Numbered from the stretch's first letter, positions 17,466 through 27,209 are shown. The stretch: DNA of 64,000 nt from Lactonifactor sp. BIOML-A5 (GCF_009677585.1 NZ_WKYV01000012.1:44718-108717), one strand, 5' to 3'. Program-made: numbers and translations. The notes: generated from the letters alone by a model not told the origin.

Positions 17466-18470
17466 ATGGCAAGTTCAAAGTATACCGTACGGGATCTGGC
17501 GAGAGATGCAGGTGTGTCAATCGCCACCGTATCCCGTTATATTAATCAGGATTACGCTTCTATGAGTGAGAGTACCCGCAAAAAGCTGGATGAGTTAGCG
17601 GAAAAGAATGGATATGTGAATGCAAAGCTGAAAAGCCCGGCCAATATCGCTGTGGTGATTCCTGATATTACAGATCCCTTTTTTGCACAAATCGTGGAAG
17701 CTGTGGAGAAGTGTTCCGAAACTTATAATTATAATGTGCAGCTTTGCCTGAGCCAGGAATCCTTTGAGAGAGAAAAGCAGTACATCAAAAAACTGATTCA
17801 GCAGAATGTGCAGGGAATCGTCTACATGAGCACTGTAAATGAGGAAAAAAACTGTTATGATATGCTCAAAGATGCAGGGAAGCCTTTCGTGGTGCTTGAC
17901 AGCTACCTGTCAGAGTATAACGTGCCCGCTCTGGTATTCTCCAACGGCGTATGGGGCATGTATGAAGCAACAAAACATCTTATAGAAAACGGCCACACAC
18001 AGATCGCGTATATCTCAGGCCTGCGTTTTCACATGTTTGAGCATTACCGGTACCAGGGATATGTGAATGCCCTGTTGGATTCCGGTCTTGCAGTGAATCC
18101 CAATCTGGTGAAATTTGTGGGATTCGGTATGCTGGACGGAGTAAAATGCTTTCGGGAGCTTATGGAGAGTAAAAATAAGTTTACTGCGGTTATCTGTGAA
18201 AATGATGTGCTGGCAATGGGGGTCTATAAGGTGTGCGCACAGATGGGGCTTGGAATCCCGGAGGACTTATCAATTATAGGTTACAACAATACGATCCTGT
18301 CGGAGTGTGCCCAGCCGGCCATGACGTCGGTGGACCAGCACGTGGATGACATGATTCAGACAGCCGTGGATCTTTTGATGAAGCAGATCCATAATGAACC
18401 TATAACAGATAAGATTATCCGGATTGCTCCGTCTCTTGTAAAGAGAGATTCTGTAAAAAAAATCAACTGA
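17466..18470 (+). CDS. LacI-family transcriptional regulator (operon A)
   Basis: A 334-residue repressor. The N-terminal HTH (YTVRDLARDAGVSIATVSRYIN) and hinge helix are followed by a periplasmic-binding-protein-like effector domain (IAVVIPDITDPFFAQIVEAVE to the C-terminus). It sits in the middle of the operon, which implies autoregulation. The CG-containing palindromes at 10690-10903 are candidate operators. The effector is presumably the imported compound or a pathway intermediate. Confidence 0.93.
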   Translation: MASSKYTVRDLARDAGVSIATVSRYINQDYASMSESTRKKLDELAEKNGYVNAKLKSPANIAVVIPDITDPFFAQIVEAVEKCSETYNYNVQLCLSQESFEREKQYIKKLIQQNVQGIVYMSTVNEEKNCYDMLKDAGKPFVVLDSYLSEYNVPALVFSNGVWGMYEATKHLIENGHTQIAYISGLRFHMFEHYRYQGYVNALLDSGLAVNPNLVKFVGFGMLDGVKCFRELMESKNKFTAVICENDVLAMGVYKVCAQMGLGIPEDLSIIGYNNTILSECAQPAMTSVDQHVDDMIQTAVDLLMKQIHNEPITDKIIRIAPSLVKRDSVKKIN

Positions 18471-18492
18471 ATATAGAATAGGAGAAAGAGAT

Positions 18493-19434
18493 ATGGCAGA
18501 TTACGTGATTGCCGGCAATGCTGCTGTAGACAAGATAACGTTTGCCGATGGAACAAGCACCGGTTTCATGCCGGGAGGAGCTACTTTATTTGCCCTCACA
18601 GGGATCCTGCTGTGGACAGACAGCGTGCTGATGTGCGGGGGATTTGGTGCGGATTATATGGAGCATATGGGAGACTGGATGGAGCGCAACCATATAGACC
18701 GGAGAGGATTTCATGTAAGAGATCCCAAAAATCCTTTAAATTATCTGGTGTACAGGGACAGCGGAGACTGGTATTCCTATACAGAATATGGAAACGCTCA
18801 TTATGAAAGCCTGGATTGTGATCCCCAAAAGGACCATCTGCGGGAATTTTTGAAAGGGACAAAGGGGGTCTATTGCTTCCGGGCGGATGATTTGGACTTT
18901 TTCGGACAGATGGCACAGCTGAGAAAGGAATTCGGCTTTCGGTTTATGTGGGAAATCAAGGCTACCATTACCGTTCCGGAAAAGCTTCCGGTGATCCGAA
19001 GGATACTGAAGAATACAGACGCATTTTCTATTAACCGCAGAGAGGCGTATCGGTTATTCGAAGTGGAGGAAGACAGCGAAGCCATACGGGCGCTGCAGGG
19101 ACTTGATGTGCCTATGGTGGTATACCGGATTGGCTCAAGGGGACTTTACATTATCAAGGGGGAAGAGGTATTTTTTGCCCCCAGCTTTCAGAAATATTCT
19201 GTGGTGGATGTGACCGGATGCGGAAACAGCTCTACTGCTGCCGCCTTTTACGCCTGGTGCGAGAATATGGATGTCTGCGGTATTGCTGCCGCGGCTAATA
19301 TTACCGCAGGAATGAACCTGAGATACCAGGGGGCTATGGAACTGACTCCGGAGAATAAGAGAATCGCCCGGGAGGAAAAGAAAGAGCTGGAAAACCGATA
19401 CAGAAAAGGCAGTATGGAGGCAGGAATTGTATGA
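18493..19434 (+). CDS. PfkB-like sugar kinase family protein with Asn at the catalytic position (operon A)
   Basis: A 313-residue ribokinase-fold protein. The N-terminal glycine motif is PGGATLFALTG. The C-terminal signature reads DVTGCGNSSTAA, where the usual pattern is DTTGAGD, so the general base Asp is replaced by Asn245. The same replacement occurs in the paralogue at 48782, so it is not a sequencing error. It overlaps the nucleoside phosphorylase gene by 4 bp (ATGA), a pairing also kept in operon B. It may be a binding or regulatory subunit, a very slow kinase, or an enzyme with altered chemistry. Confidence 0.82.
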   Translation: MADYVIAGNAAVDKITFADGTSTGFMPGGATLFALTGILLWTDSVLMCGGFGADYMEHMGDWMERNHIDRRGFHVRDPKNPLNYLVYRDSGDWYSYTEYGNAHYESLDCDPQKDHLREFLKGTKGVYCFRADDLDFFGQMAQLRKEFGFRFMWEIKATITVPEKLPVIRRILKNTDAFSINRREAYRLFEVEEDSEAIRALQGLDVPMVVYRIGSRGLYIIKGEEVFFAPSFQKYSVVDVTGCGNSSTAAAFYAWCENMDVCGIAAAANITAGMNLRYQGAMELTPENKRIAREEKKELENRYRKGSMEAGIV

Positions 19435-20345
19435 AAGAATCCGTAAAACGGTTACTTGATAGTTATGTGTACAAAGACCGTATGGAGCCGGGAGGAATCA
19501 TGGCCCCGGGAGGTCTGGCAATTGAAGGAAAACCTGCTATGACAGGGATTGATCCTGACAAGGTGGGAAGATATGTAGTTATGCTGGTACGGGATCCTCT
19601 GCTTGTGTATGGCGGGGATCCCGCTGAGATTCTTGCAAAAAGACTGGAAAATCCGGTATTGGCGGGTAAAACAGGTCTTTTTACCACCTGGAGCGGTTGG
19701 TATAAGGGAGCCCATATAACCTTCGTCAGCGGAGGCAGCGGTGCGCCGGAGGCGGAGCTGCCCCTTGTGGAGCTGATGCATTACACAAAAGCAGATACCT
19801 TTATAAGGCTCGCAGGCTCTGCGGCCATCAGCGAAGAGGTGCATAGCGGGGATGTGGTAATAAGCAGCGGAATCGTAAGAGGGGACGGAGTCTCCAAAGT
19901 TTATATAGAGCCTGAATTTCCTGCCCTGTGCAGCCACGAAGTGGTACTGGCTATGAGCAAAAGCGCTTCTGATCTGGGCTGCAGATGGCATGTGGGGGTT
20001 ACCAGATGCTCTGACTGTGAGCACGTGGGCGGCGGACGTCCGGCTGTGGATGGGTATATACAGCCCTGGCACACGGAGATTATAGAGTATTATAACAGGG
20101 CAAATGTTCTGAACCTGGATCGGGAGTCCAGTGTTATTGCCACACTATGTACACTGTTCCAAAAGCGCGGGGGTGCGGTATTCTCCATAGACAATAATAT
20201 TGTAACCGGAGAACGGTTTATACCGGGACAGGGACATGATGATTCCATCCAGGTAGTCCTTGAGGGGCTTGCCAATTTACATAACATGGATGTACAGAAG
20301 GAGAAAAAAAATCTTCCCTGCTGGGTGCCGGAGGAAATAGAATAA
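19431..20345 (+). CDS. Nucleoside phosphorylase superfamily protein (uridine-phosphorylase-like), operon A
   Basis: A 304-residue protein of the PNP/UDP phosphorylase fold: GRYVVMLVRDP, HITFVSGGSGAPEAEL, RLAGSAAISEEVHSGDVVISSG and a late HVGVTRCSDCEHVGGGRP. The glycine-rich phosphate loop and the RxGxxG-like motif (RLAGSAA, versus RVGGSGG in the operon B copy) fit a phosphorylase. It is longer than DeoD (243 residues) and clearly a different subfamily. The expected reaction is phosphorolysis of a nucleoside-like N-glycoside to a sugar 1-phosphate. It is tightly coupled to the PfkB-like gene. Confidence 0.8.
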   Translation: MKESVKRLLDSYVYKDRMEPGGIMAPGGLAIEGKPAMTGIDPDKVGRYVVMLVRDPLLVYGGDPAEILAKRLENPVLAGKTGLFTTWSGWYKGAHITFVSGGSGAPEAELPLVELMHYTKADTFIRLAGSAAISEEVHSGDVVISSGIVRGDGVSKVYIEPEFPALCSHEVVLAMSKSASDLGCRWHVGVTRCSDCEHVGGGRPAVDGYIQPWHTEIIEYYNRANVLNLDRESSVIATLCTLFQKRGGAVFSIDNNIVTGERFIPGQGHDDSIQVVLEGLANLHNMDVQKEKKNLPCWVPEEIE

Positions 20346-20349
20346 AGCT

Positions 20350-21267
20350 ATGGATGAGAGCCAATACAGAAAAAATCTGAAGGTACCTCTGCATCGGGTG
20401 GACGTGGTTTTAGATACGGACGCTTTCAATGAGATTGACGACCAGTTTGCCATTGCCTATCTGATGAATTCCGGGGAAAAGCTGAATCCCGCTGCAATTT
20501 ATGCGGCACCCTTCCATAATCATAAATCCTCTTCCCCCCGGGATGGGATGAATAAGAGCTATGAGGAGATCAAAAGAATTCTGGATCTGGGGGGACACGG
20601 TGAGAAAAAGGAACAGGTATTTTACGGGGCCGACAGATTCCTTAAAAATGAGACCGAACCTGTGGATTCCCCTGCAGTGCGGGATCTGGTGCGCAGGGCA
20701 AGGGCGTATACCCCTGAAAATCCCCTGTATGTAGTGGGGATAGCAGCGCTCACCAATATTGCCTCTGCTCTTTTGACAGAGCCTGCGCTGAAGGAACGTA
20801 TCGCAGTGGTGTGGCTGGGAGGGAATGCACGCCATTATGCCCATAACCGGGAATTTAATATGATGCAGGATTTGGCGGCTGCAAGGGTGGTATTTAACAG
20901 CAAAGTGCCGCTGATTCAGGTGCCGTGTATGGATGTGGCAGAGCATTTTACCATAACCCGACCTGAGCTGGAGTACTGGCTGCAGGGGAAGAATCCCCTG
21001 TGTGATTATCTCACGGGGATTGCCATAGGAGAGATGGAGACATGGGCAGAGGGAATGCCCTGGTCTAAGACCATATGGGATGTGACGGCAGTGGCCTGGC
21101 TTCTAAACGACCGGGGGAAGTTTATGGAAGAGAGGCTGGTATCCAGCCCGATTCCTGAATACAATGATACCTATACCTGCTGCGGGGACAGGCACCTGAT
21201 AAACTATATATACCGCATCCATCGGGATGCGCTGATGAAAGATTTAATAGAAAAGCTGATAAAATAA
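20350..21267 (+). CDS. Nucleoside hydrolase family, copy 2 (operon A)
   Basis: A 305-residue protein of the IUNH fold but of a different branch from copy 1. The metal site reads LDTDAFNEIDDQFAI, followed by VGIAALTNIASAL, LGGNARHYAHNREFN and KTIWDVTAVAWL, which supplies the late Asp. The DTDxxNEIDDQFA form is common in bacterial nucleoside-hydrolase-like proteins of uncharacterised substrate. A four-base gap from the phosphorylase gene supports co-translation. It probably cleaves a ribosyl or related N-glycosidic bond. Confidence 0.85.
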   Translation: MDESQYRKNLKVPLHRVDVVLDTDAFNEIDDQFAIAYLMNSGEKLNPAAIYAAPFHNHKSSSPRDGMNKSYEEIKRILDLGGHGEKKEQVFYGADRFLKNETEPVDSPAVRDLVRRARAYTPENPLYVVGIAALTNIASALLTEPALKERIAVVWLGGNARHYAHNREFNMMQDLAAARVVFNSKVPLIQVPCMDVAEHFTITRPELEYWLQGKNPLCDYLTGIAIGEMETWAEGMPWSKTIWDVTAVAWLLNDRGKFMEERLVSSPIPEYNDTYTCCGDRHLINYIYRIHRDALMKDLIEKLIK

Positions 21268-21294
21268 AATGTATGGATACAAGGGGGCAAAACA

Positions 21295-23397
21295 ATGATC
21301 AGTACTTACAGAGAGAAGATATATGCAGGCGTTCTTGGAAAATGTCTGGGAGTCTATATGGGGCGCCCGGTAGAGGGGTGGTTTTATGATAGGATCAATC
21401 AGGCATTCGGGGAGGTCTATAACTTTAAGCATAAGGCTGCAGGGGCGCCTTTGATTGTGCCTGACGATGATATCTCAGGAACCTTTGCTTTTTTCCGGGC
21501 GCTGGAGGATAACGGCTATCCGAAAGATCTTACGGCTAAACAGATCGGGGATACCTGGCTGAACTATCTGGTGGAGAATAAAACAATTCTCTGGTGGGGC
21601 GGTCTGTCCCGTTCCACGGAGCACTCTGCATATATAAGACTTAAGGAAGGAATTCCGGCGCCCCAGAGCGGAAGCATCGCCCAGAATGGACAGAGCATGG
21701 CGGAGGCCATCGGCGCCGAAATCTTTATCGATACCTGGGCACTGGTAAATCCTAATCAACCGGAACTGGCAGTCCGTATGGCGAAAGAAGCAGCAAGTGT
21801 GAGTCATGACGGGATTGCGGTGTCGGCCGCGTGTTTCCTGGCGGCTATGGAATCCATGGCCTTTGAGGAGACCAATATAGATACTCTCATAGATCGGGGG
21901 TTATCCTATGTGGATGACGATCTTCTGCATCGTCTGGTTGCGGATGTCAGAGCACAGTGCAGAAAGGCATCGGACTGGCACGAGGTAAGGGAGTGGATAG
22001 CGGCTAACCACGGATATGAAAAATATCCAGGCAACTGCCCTATGATAACCAATCATCTGGTAGTTTTGTCAGCTCTTCTAATGGGCGGGGATGACTTTAA
22101 TAAATCGATTATGATAGCAGCCTCGGCAGGATGGGATACGGATTGCAATGCCGGCAATGTGGGATGCCTGAACGGGATCCGTCTGGGCCTGGAGGGAATC
22201 AACGGGGGAGCAGATCTTAGGGGTCCTGTTGCAGATCGGCTATATGTAGTTACTGCAGACGGGGGAGACTGTGTATCTGATGCCGTGCTGGAGACCAGAA
22301 AAATTCTGAGAGCAGCTGCGGAACTGTATCAGGAAAACATAGAGCTCCCGGATAAAAGATACGCCTTTGAATATCCCGGCAGTGTGCAGGGATTTATGAT
22401 TCATCCGGATTACGCGGAGGAACAGGCCCTGTGCGGGATATCCAATCCTCTGGGGCAGGGACTGGAACTGGAGTATCGGCATCTGGCACCTGGAAGCAGC
22501 GCAGCTGCCTGCGTGGAGACTTATGTGGACAAGAGCCCTAAGGGAGTGGGAGGAACCAGCTATTTTGAAGTATATGCATCCCCTAATTTGTATCCTACCC
22601 AGACCGTAAATGCTTTGTTCTTCTGCCCGGATGAGGAGACGCCGTCCCTCCGCTTTTTCGTTGATTATTATGACGGCCAGGATCAGCTTCAGAAGTTAAC
22701 AGGGGAGGAATTCCAGCTAAAGCCGGGAGAGAATCTGATTTCCTGGGAAGTGCCGGAACACTGCGGACAGGCTATTTACAGGCTGGGAATACAGCTTGCC
22801 AGCAAAAAGAGGCTGGACGGAAAGGTGATTCTGAAATGGATGGACTGGGCCGGGGCTCCCAGAAGGTATGAGATGGGCAAGTCTTACGAGATGACCCCTT
22901 CTCTGGTTACCTGGACCAACGAAACCATCTGGCTGAAGACTTTTGTCAGCTCGGCGGATAATTTTTATCCGGACTACCTCAGAACCTTCTCCGTATCTCA
23001 CCCCGGAAAGAATGGAATTGTAACTACCGGAGGTCCGGACTGGAAGGATTATACGGTTACCTCTGCTATTACATTTTCCCAGCAGGAATGTGCCGGCCTT
23101 GTGGCCAGGGCGAAGGGGCACCGAAGGTATTATGCTGCTGTGTTCCAGGACGGGAAGGCAAAGATTATCCGGAGGAAGGACTGGGAGATTACGGAACTGG
23201 CTGCAGTGCCCTATGAGTATAAAATTGATGGAGAATATCAGGTTTCATTTACCGTAAAGGGGGAACATTTGTCTATGGCGGTTAACGGAGAGACTGTGGC
23301 AGAGGCGGAGGATTCCAGCTATGTCCGGGGCGGAGCCGGGTATGTCGTAGACCGGGGGGCCATCCTGGGAGATGGTTTCACAGTACAAAGAGTCTGA
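21295..23397 (+). CDS. Long ADP-ribosylglycohydrolase-family protein with lectin-like C-terminal half (operon A)
   Basis: A 700-residue protein without signal peptide. Residues about 1-340 are an ADP-ribosylglycohydrolase (DraG/ARH) domain: GVLGKCLGVYMGRPVEGW, the first metal motif PDDDISGTF and the second GWDTDCNAGNVGCLNG. Residues about 360-700 form a beta-rich region with CVETYVDKSPKGVGGTSYFEVY and a final segment (DWKDYTVTSAITF to LSMAVNGETVAEAED) resembling LamG/DUF1080 concanavalin-like folds. The family removes ADP-ribose or related groups by hydrolysis at the anomeric carbon. The added half suggests a glycan or large glycosylated ligand. It is the last gene of operon A. Confidence 0.82.
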   Translation: MISTYREKIYAGVLGKCLGVYMGRPVEGWFYDRINQAFGEVYNFKHKAAGAPLIVPDDDISGTFAFFRALEDNGYPKDLTAKQIGDTWLNYLVENKTILWWGGLSRSTEHSAYIRLKEGIPAPQSGSIAQNGQSMAEAIGAEIFIDTWALVNPNQPELAVRMAKEAASVSHDGIAVSAACFLAAMESMAFEETNIDTLIDRGLSYVDDDLLHRLVADVRAQCRKASDWHEVREWIAANHGYEKYPGNCPMITNHLVVLSALLMGGDDFNKSIMIAASAGWDTDCNAGNVGCLNGIRLGLEGINGGADLRGPVADRLYVVTADGGDCVSDAVLETRKILRAAAELYQENIELPDKRYAFEYPGSVQGFMIHPDYAEEQALCGISNPLGQGLELEYRHLAPGSSAAACVETYVDKSPKGVGGTSYFEVYASPNLYPTQTVNALFFCPDEETPSLRFFVDYYDGQDQLQKLTGEEFQLKPGENLISWEVPEHCGQAIYRLGIQLASKKRLDGKVILKWMDWAGAPRRYEMGKSYEMTPSLVTWTNETIWLKTFVSSADNFYPDYLRTFSVSHPGKNGIVTTGGPDWKDYTVTSAITFSQQECAGLVARAKGHRRYYAAVFQDGKAKIIRRKDWEITELAAVPYEYKIDGEYQVSFTVKGEHLSMAVNGETVAEAEDSSYVRGGAGYVVDRGAILGDGFTVQRV

Positions 23398-23407
23398 GTG
23401 AAAAGTA

Positions 23408-23452
23408 AGCAGCGCCTGCATCCGCAGAACACGGAGGCAGGCGCTGCTTTTT
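23408..23452. terminator. Bidirectional terminator of operon A and azlD
   Basis: AGCAGCGCCTGC (23408-23419) pairs with GCAGGCGCTGCT (23437-23448), followed by TTTTTG on the plus strand and a TTACTTTTC tail on the minus strand. Confidence 0.85.
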
Positions 23453-23473
23453 GTGAGTGATTTTTATAGGAAA

Positions 23474-23782
23474 TCACAGCAAGAGCAGTTCGATGACAAA
23501 CACACAGAGACAGGCAATCAGTGATACCTGAATCAGGCTTCGTCCCCGGTAAGCCAGGAGTATGGCAGCGGCAAACGCAGCCAGAGCGGACCAAACATTT
23601 GCCGTAGCAGTTAATATGGCCGGAAAGGTCATCACAGAGAGCGTCACAAAGGGTACATAGTGCAGAAAGGATTTTATGTATACATTTGTAATTTCTTTCC
23701 GGATCAGGGTGAGGGGGAGCACGCGGATCAGGTAGGTGACCACCGCCATTACAAGGATATATATGTAGATATTACTTTTCAT
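23474..23782 (-). CDS. azlD: AzlD-type branched-chain amino acid exporter subunit
   Basis: A 102-residue protein with four predicted helices: YIYILVMAVVTYLIRVLPL, FLHYVPFVTLSVMTFPAIL, VWSALAAFAAAILLAYRG and LIQVSLIACLCVFVIELLL. It is the small partner of AzlC. The conserved TYLIRVLPL near the N-terminus is diagnostic. It overlaps azlC by 11 bp. Confidence 0.9.
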   Translation of the reverse strand: MKSNIYIYILVMAVVTYLIRVLPLTLIRKEITNVYIKSFLHYVPFVTLSVMTFPAILTATANVWSALAAFAAAILLAYRGRSLIQVSLIACLCVFVIELLLL

Positions 23783-24488
23783 GGGATTCCTCCTTTACTG
23801 GAAACAGAAAAGCGGCCCCTCCCGCAATGAGCACCGTCAGCAGGATAATACGGAAGCCAGAGGAGATGGAGCTGACCACGGGCAGCTTGGTGAACAGGAA
23901 GCTTAGCCCCATGGAAGCCAGGATGACTCCTGTTAAAACCCGGTTGCCTTTTGCAGGAGGGATAATAACAGCCAGGAACATGCCGTAAAGAGCCACGCTC
24001 AGCGCACTGATCACTCTGCCCGGCAGAATATCTCCGCAGACAGCTCCGAACAGTGTTCCTCCGGCCCATCCGGGCACGGCTGCTGTGATCAGCCCATAAT
24101 TATAAAAGGGGCTTAAGCGTCCAGGCTTGCACACGGAGACTCCGAAGATTTCGTCTGTTACCCCATAAGCCACAGGAAACCGGTGGAGAAAGCTGTGCCG
24201 GCTGTCCAGCTTCTGGGAGAGGGAACAGGACATAAGACAGTAGCGGAGATTGATAATAAGCTGAGTGACGGCCATCTCTGTATAGGAAGCAGAGGCACTG
24301 ATAATTCCCAGTGCGGCAAACTGACCTGCAGAAGTCAGATTAGCGGCAGACATAACAACTGCCTGGAGCGGAGTAAGTCCGGATCCGCTGGCCATGATGC
24401 CGAAGGTAAAAGATACGGCAAAATACCCCAGGCAGATGGGGATTCCATCCTTGACGCCGTATTTCCACTGCAAATAGTTACTGTTCAT
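23772..24488 (-). CDS. azlC: AzlC-type branched-chain amino acid exporter subunit
   Basis: Start at 24488 (MNSNYLQWKYGVKDG) is preferred: GGAGT lies ahead of it, and an upstream in-frame ATG at 24605 would place the promoter inside the gene. The 238-residue product has about seven helices with GYFAVSFTFGIMASGSGLTPLQA and the conserved TDEIFGV motif. AzlCD exports branched-chain amino acids or analogues. It is divergent from a LysR gene, the usual arrangement for an effector-dependent regulator. Confidence 0.9.
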   Translation of the reverse strand: MNSNYLQWKYGVKDGIPICLGYFAVSFTFGIMASGSGLTPLQAVVMSAANLTSAGQFAALGIISASASYTEMAVTQLIINLRYCLMSCSLSQKLDSRHSFLHRFPVAYGVTDEIFGVSVCKPGRLSPFYNYGLITAAVPGWAGGTLFGAVCGDILPGRVISALSVALYGMFLAVIIPPAKGNRVLTGVILASMGLSFLFTKLPVVSSISSGFRIILLTVLIAGGAAFLFPVKEESHEK

Positions 24489-24516
24489 AGTTGGTACTCC
24501 TTGGCTTTTTGCACAA

Positions 24517-24545
24517 ATTATAGCATTTATCTTTACATCAGTAAA
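24517..24545 (-). promoter_or_regulatory. Promoter of azlCD
   Basis: Minus-strand TTTACT (24545-24540) and TATAAT (24522-24517), 17-bp spacing. It lies in the azlC-lysR divergent region. Confidence 0.7.
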
Positions 24546-24605
24546 ACAAATGTTTATTATGAATACATAAGATATACTTATATAAAAACAAAAGAAGGGA
24601 TACAT

Positions 24606-25481
24606 ATGAACCGATATCAGGCTGTGGTCAAAATCGTAGATACAGGAGGCTTTACCAAGGCGGCGGAGGCACTGGGCTACACGCAGTCGGCGGTAAGCCA
24701 GATGGTACAGTCCCTGGAAAATGAGCTGGGAACCATCTTATTTACCAGATCTAAAAAAGGAGCGGAGCTTACCCCGGATGGGGAGGAACTGCTTCCCTAC
24801 ATTAAAAATATATATCACGCGTACCGGGAGCTTAAGGAAAAGCAGAGAGAAATGGAAGGGCTGGAAAGCGGTATTATCCGCATCGGCACTTTTGCCAGCG
24901 TATCCTGTCACTGGCTTCCCGGACTGATGAAGGAGTTCCGGGAGAGTTATCCAGGGGTACATTTTGAGCTGTACCAGGGGGACTACAACACGGTGGAAGA
25001 ACTGATCCGCGAAGGAAGTGTGGATTTTGGATTCATCAACCCAGAGGCAGTACCAGATATGAAAACCATACCTCTCAGGGAAGACCCCATGCTGGCAGTT
25101 CTGTCTCCTTCCCATCCCCTTGCAGCCAGAGATAAGGTTTCCCTGAAGGCCCTGGCCAGAGAACCCTTTATTCTTCTGGAGGAAGGGCGGGTCAGCGAGC
25201 CTCTGGACTTTTTTCAGAAGCATGGGATTATTCCTAATATACAGTACAGGGTGCACGACGACTATACCATTATGTCAATGGTGGAAAAGGAACTGGGGGT
25301 TGCCATTCTGCCGGAACTGATACTGAACAGACTGAATTACAATATTGCAGTAAAGGAGATAGAGCCGTGCCTGTCCAGAACCATTGCCCTGGCTTTTAAG
25401 GAAAAGAAGACTCTGCCTATAGCCAGCCGGCATTTCTTGGAGTTTATATCCGGTAAGCTAAAAGCTGCCGGACCTGCATAG
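24606..25481 (+). CDS. LysR-family transcriptional regulator
   Basis: ATG 24606 follows AGAAGGGA and begins the winged HTH (MNRYQAVVKIVDTGGFTKAAEALGYTQSAVSQ). A longer open frame starting at 24183 runs through azlC on the other strand and is not used. The 291-residue protein has the standard co-inducer domain (GIIRIGTFASVSCHWLPGLM to the end). By position it should control the divergent azlCD exporter, probably sensing an amino acid. Confidence 0.92.
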   Translation: MNRYQAVVKIVDTGGFTKAAEALGYTQSAVSQMVQSLENELGTILFTRSKKGAELTPDGEELLPYIKNIYHAYRELKEKQREMEGLESGIIRIGTFASVSCHWLPGLMKEFRESYPGVHFELYQGDYNTVEELIREGSVDFGFINPEAVPDMKTIPLREDPMLAVLSPSHPLAARDKVSLKALAREPFILLEEGRVSEPLDFFQKHGIIPNIQYRVHDDYTIMSMVEKELGVAILPELILNRLNYNIAVKEIEPCLSRTIALAFKEKKTLPIASRHFLEFISGKLKAAGPA

Positions 25482-25521
25482 AACAGGGCAAGATTACTCA
25501 TTTGATCGGAAAGGAAAGCAT

Positions 25522-26190
25522 ATGTGGAAGATTACCATCGTTGAGGATGATGAAGGGAGCCGCCGGGAACTGAAAGAACATTTTGCCGGTCAGGGATTTG
25601 CCGTTACAGCCTGTGAAGCATGGGAAGACAATGAAGCAAAGCTCAAAGAAGCGGATCTTATACTGCTGGATATTCAGCTGGGAGCCCAGAATGGGGTATC
25701 CCTCTGCCGGAAAATCCGGGAGGAATCGGCAGTACCCATTCTATTTGTAACCTGCCGGGATTCAGAACAGGACGAGTTGACTGCCATCCGTGCCGGGGGG
25801 GATGATTTTATCCGGAAGCCCTACAGTCTGTCTGTTTTGACTGCACGGGTGCGGAGGCTTCTTCAGCGGAACAGCCAGGCAAAGGAAAGCATTACTGTGG
25901 GCGGGGCGGCCCTGAATCTGGTATTCGGACGGATTGAGTTTCAGGGGAAATCTCTGGAATTATCCAAAAAAGAACTGCAGATTATCTATTATCTGTTTCT
26001 CAACCGGGGGAGAACTGTGCTAAAAGATGAACTGGTGGAATATCTCTGGGAGAATAAATGGTACGTGGATGAGAACATTCTGAATGTAAATCTTTCCAGA
26101 CTGCGCAAGCGTCTGGGTGAGATTGGACTGGGGGATCTGATTCATACGGTACCGAAACAAGGGTACCGGGCAGGAGGGGAGCAGGAATGA
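25522..26190 (+). CDS. OmpR-family response regulator, BceR type
   Basis: A 222-residue protein. The receiver has acidic residues EDDEG, phospho-acceptor Asp in LILLDIQLG and Lys in FIRKPYS. The C-terminal winged helix (about 125-220) has LSKKELQIIYYLFLNRGRTV and VNLSRLRKRLGEIG. It overlaps the kinase gene by 4 bp. A BceR-consensus box lies just before the downstream ABC genes, which supports the assignment to the peptide-antibiotic sensing group. Confidence 0.92.
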   Translation: MWKITIVEDDEGSRRELKEHFAGQGFAVTACEAWEDNEAKLKEADLILLDIQLGAQNGVSLCRKIREESAVPILFVTCRDSEQDELTAIRAGGDDFIRKPYSLSVLTARVRRLLQRNSQAKESITVGGAALNLVFGRIEFQGKSLELSKKELQIIYYLFLNRGRTVLKDELVEYLWENKWYVDENILNVNLSRLRKRLGEIGLGDLIHTVPKQGYRAGGEQE

Positions 26191-27194
26191 ATTTTTGGTG
26201 CTATCTGGAAGAAAAGCTCTTTGTGATGATGGGAAACCTGTTTCTCATGGTTCTTGCCGGGGTTTACCTGAGAGCCTGCGGCAATCCGGGGGCTGTCATA
26301 TTTTACTTTATCGGTATTTGGCTTTTAATTCTCGCAGGAAACCTGGTGTGGGGGTATGAGAGGCAGAGAAGAAAATACAGGGAAATGTGCAGTCTTTTTG
26401 CCGGGCTAGAGGAAAAGTATCTGATCTGTGAACTGATGGGGAAACCCAAGGATCAGACGGAAAAGATGTATTATGAAATGCTCCGGGGAGCCAACAAGGC
26501 CATGGCAGAGAAAATTGAAGAGGTGCAGAAGATAAGCCGGGAGTATAAGGAGTATGTTGAAGAGTGGATTCATGAAGTAAAGACTCCGATTGCCGCCGGA
26601 ACCCTTATCTGCAGCAATCACCCTTCCCCCCAGAACGGCAGGATAAAAAAGGAATTCGCACGGATCGGAGAATTGGTGGAACAGGTGCTGTACTTTGCCA
26701 GAAGTGAACAGGTGGAGAAAGATTACTTTATCTCCGAATGTATTCTTTCAGACGTGGTGAATCCGGCGCTTTTGGCCTATCGTCCCTACATTCTGGAGCG
26801 GGGAATTGGGCTGCAGGTAGAGGAGCTCTCTGAAACTGTATATACAGATGGAAAATGGATGCGCTATATTCTGGGCCAGATTCTGTCTAACGCAGTAAAG
26901 TATCAGGACAAGGAAGAGCCCGGGATTCATATCTACTCCGGCACAGAACAGGGGAAGATCCGGCTGTGTGTGGAAGACAACGGGAGGGGGATTCCCCCGG
27001 AGGATCTGCCCCGGATCTTTGACAAAGGATTTACAGGAGGAGACAGGCAGAAGAACGGGGCCACAGGCATCGGGCTATACCTCTGTAAAAAGCTGTGCGA
27101 GAGGCTGGGAATTGCCCTGTCTGTCGCCTCCAAAGAGGGGGAGGGGACTACAGTTACTCTTGAGTTTCCTGTGGGAAATCTGCACAGAATGTAA
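26187..27194 (+). CDS. Intramembrane-sensing histidine kinase, BceS type
   Basis: A 335-residue kinase with two N-terminal helices (about 12-30 and 36-53) and almost no extracellular loop, the mark of intramembrane-sensing kinases. The phospho-acceptor His is in VEEWIHEVKTPIAA. HATPase motifs are DNGRGIPPEDLPRIF, ATGIGLYLCKKL and GTTVTLEF. Such kinases do not see the peptide directly but read the conformation of the BceAB transporter encoded next. Confidence 0.92.
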   Translation: MNFWCYLEEKLFVMMGNLFLMVLAGVYLRACGNPGAVIFYFIGIWLLILAGNLVWGYERQRRKYREMCSLFAGLEEKYLICELMGKPKDQTEKMYYEMLRGANKAMAEKIEEVQKISREYKEYVEEWIHEVKTPIAAGTLICSNHPSPQNGRIKKEFARIGELVEQVLYFARSEQVEKDYFISECILSDVVNPALLAYRPYILERGIGLQVEELSETVYTDGKWMRYILGQILSNAVKYQDKEEPGIHIYSGTEQGKIRLCVEDNGRGIPPEDLPRIFDKGFTGGDRQKNGATGIGLYLCKKLCERLGIALSVASKEGEGTTVTLEFPVGNLHRM

Positions 27195-27209
27195 GGGAGT
27201 GAAGCGTTA

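Noticed and set aside
24183..24605. 423-base N-terminal extension of the LysR frame
   Set aside because: It is antisense to azlC and crosses the azlC promoter; the HTH and a ribosome binding site begin at 24606.
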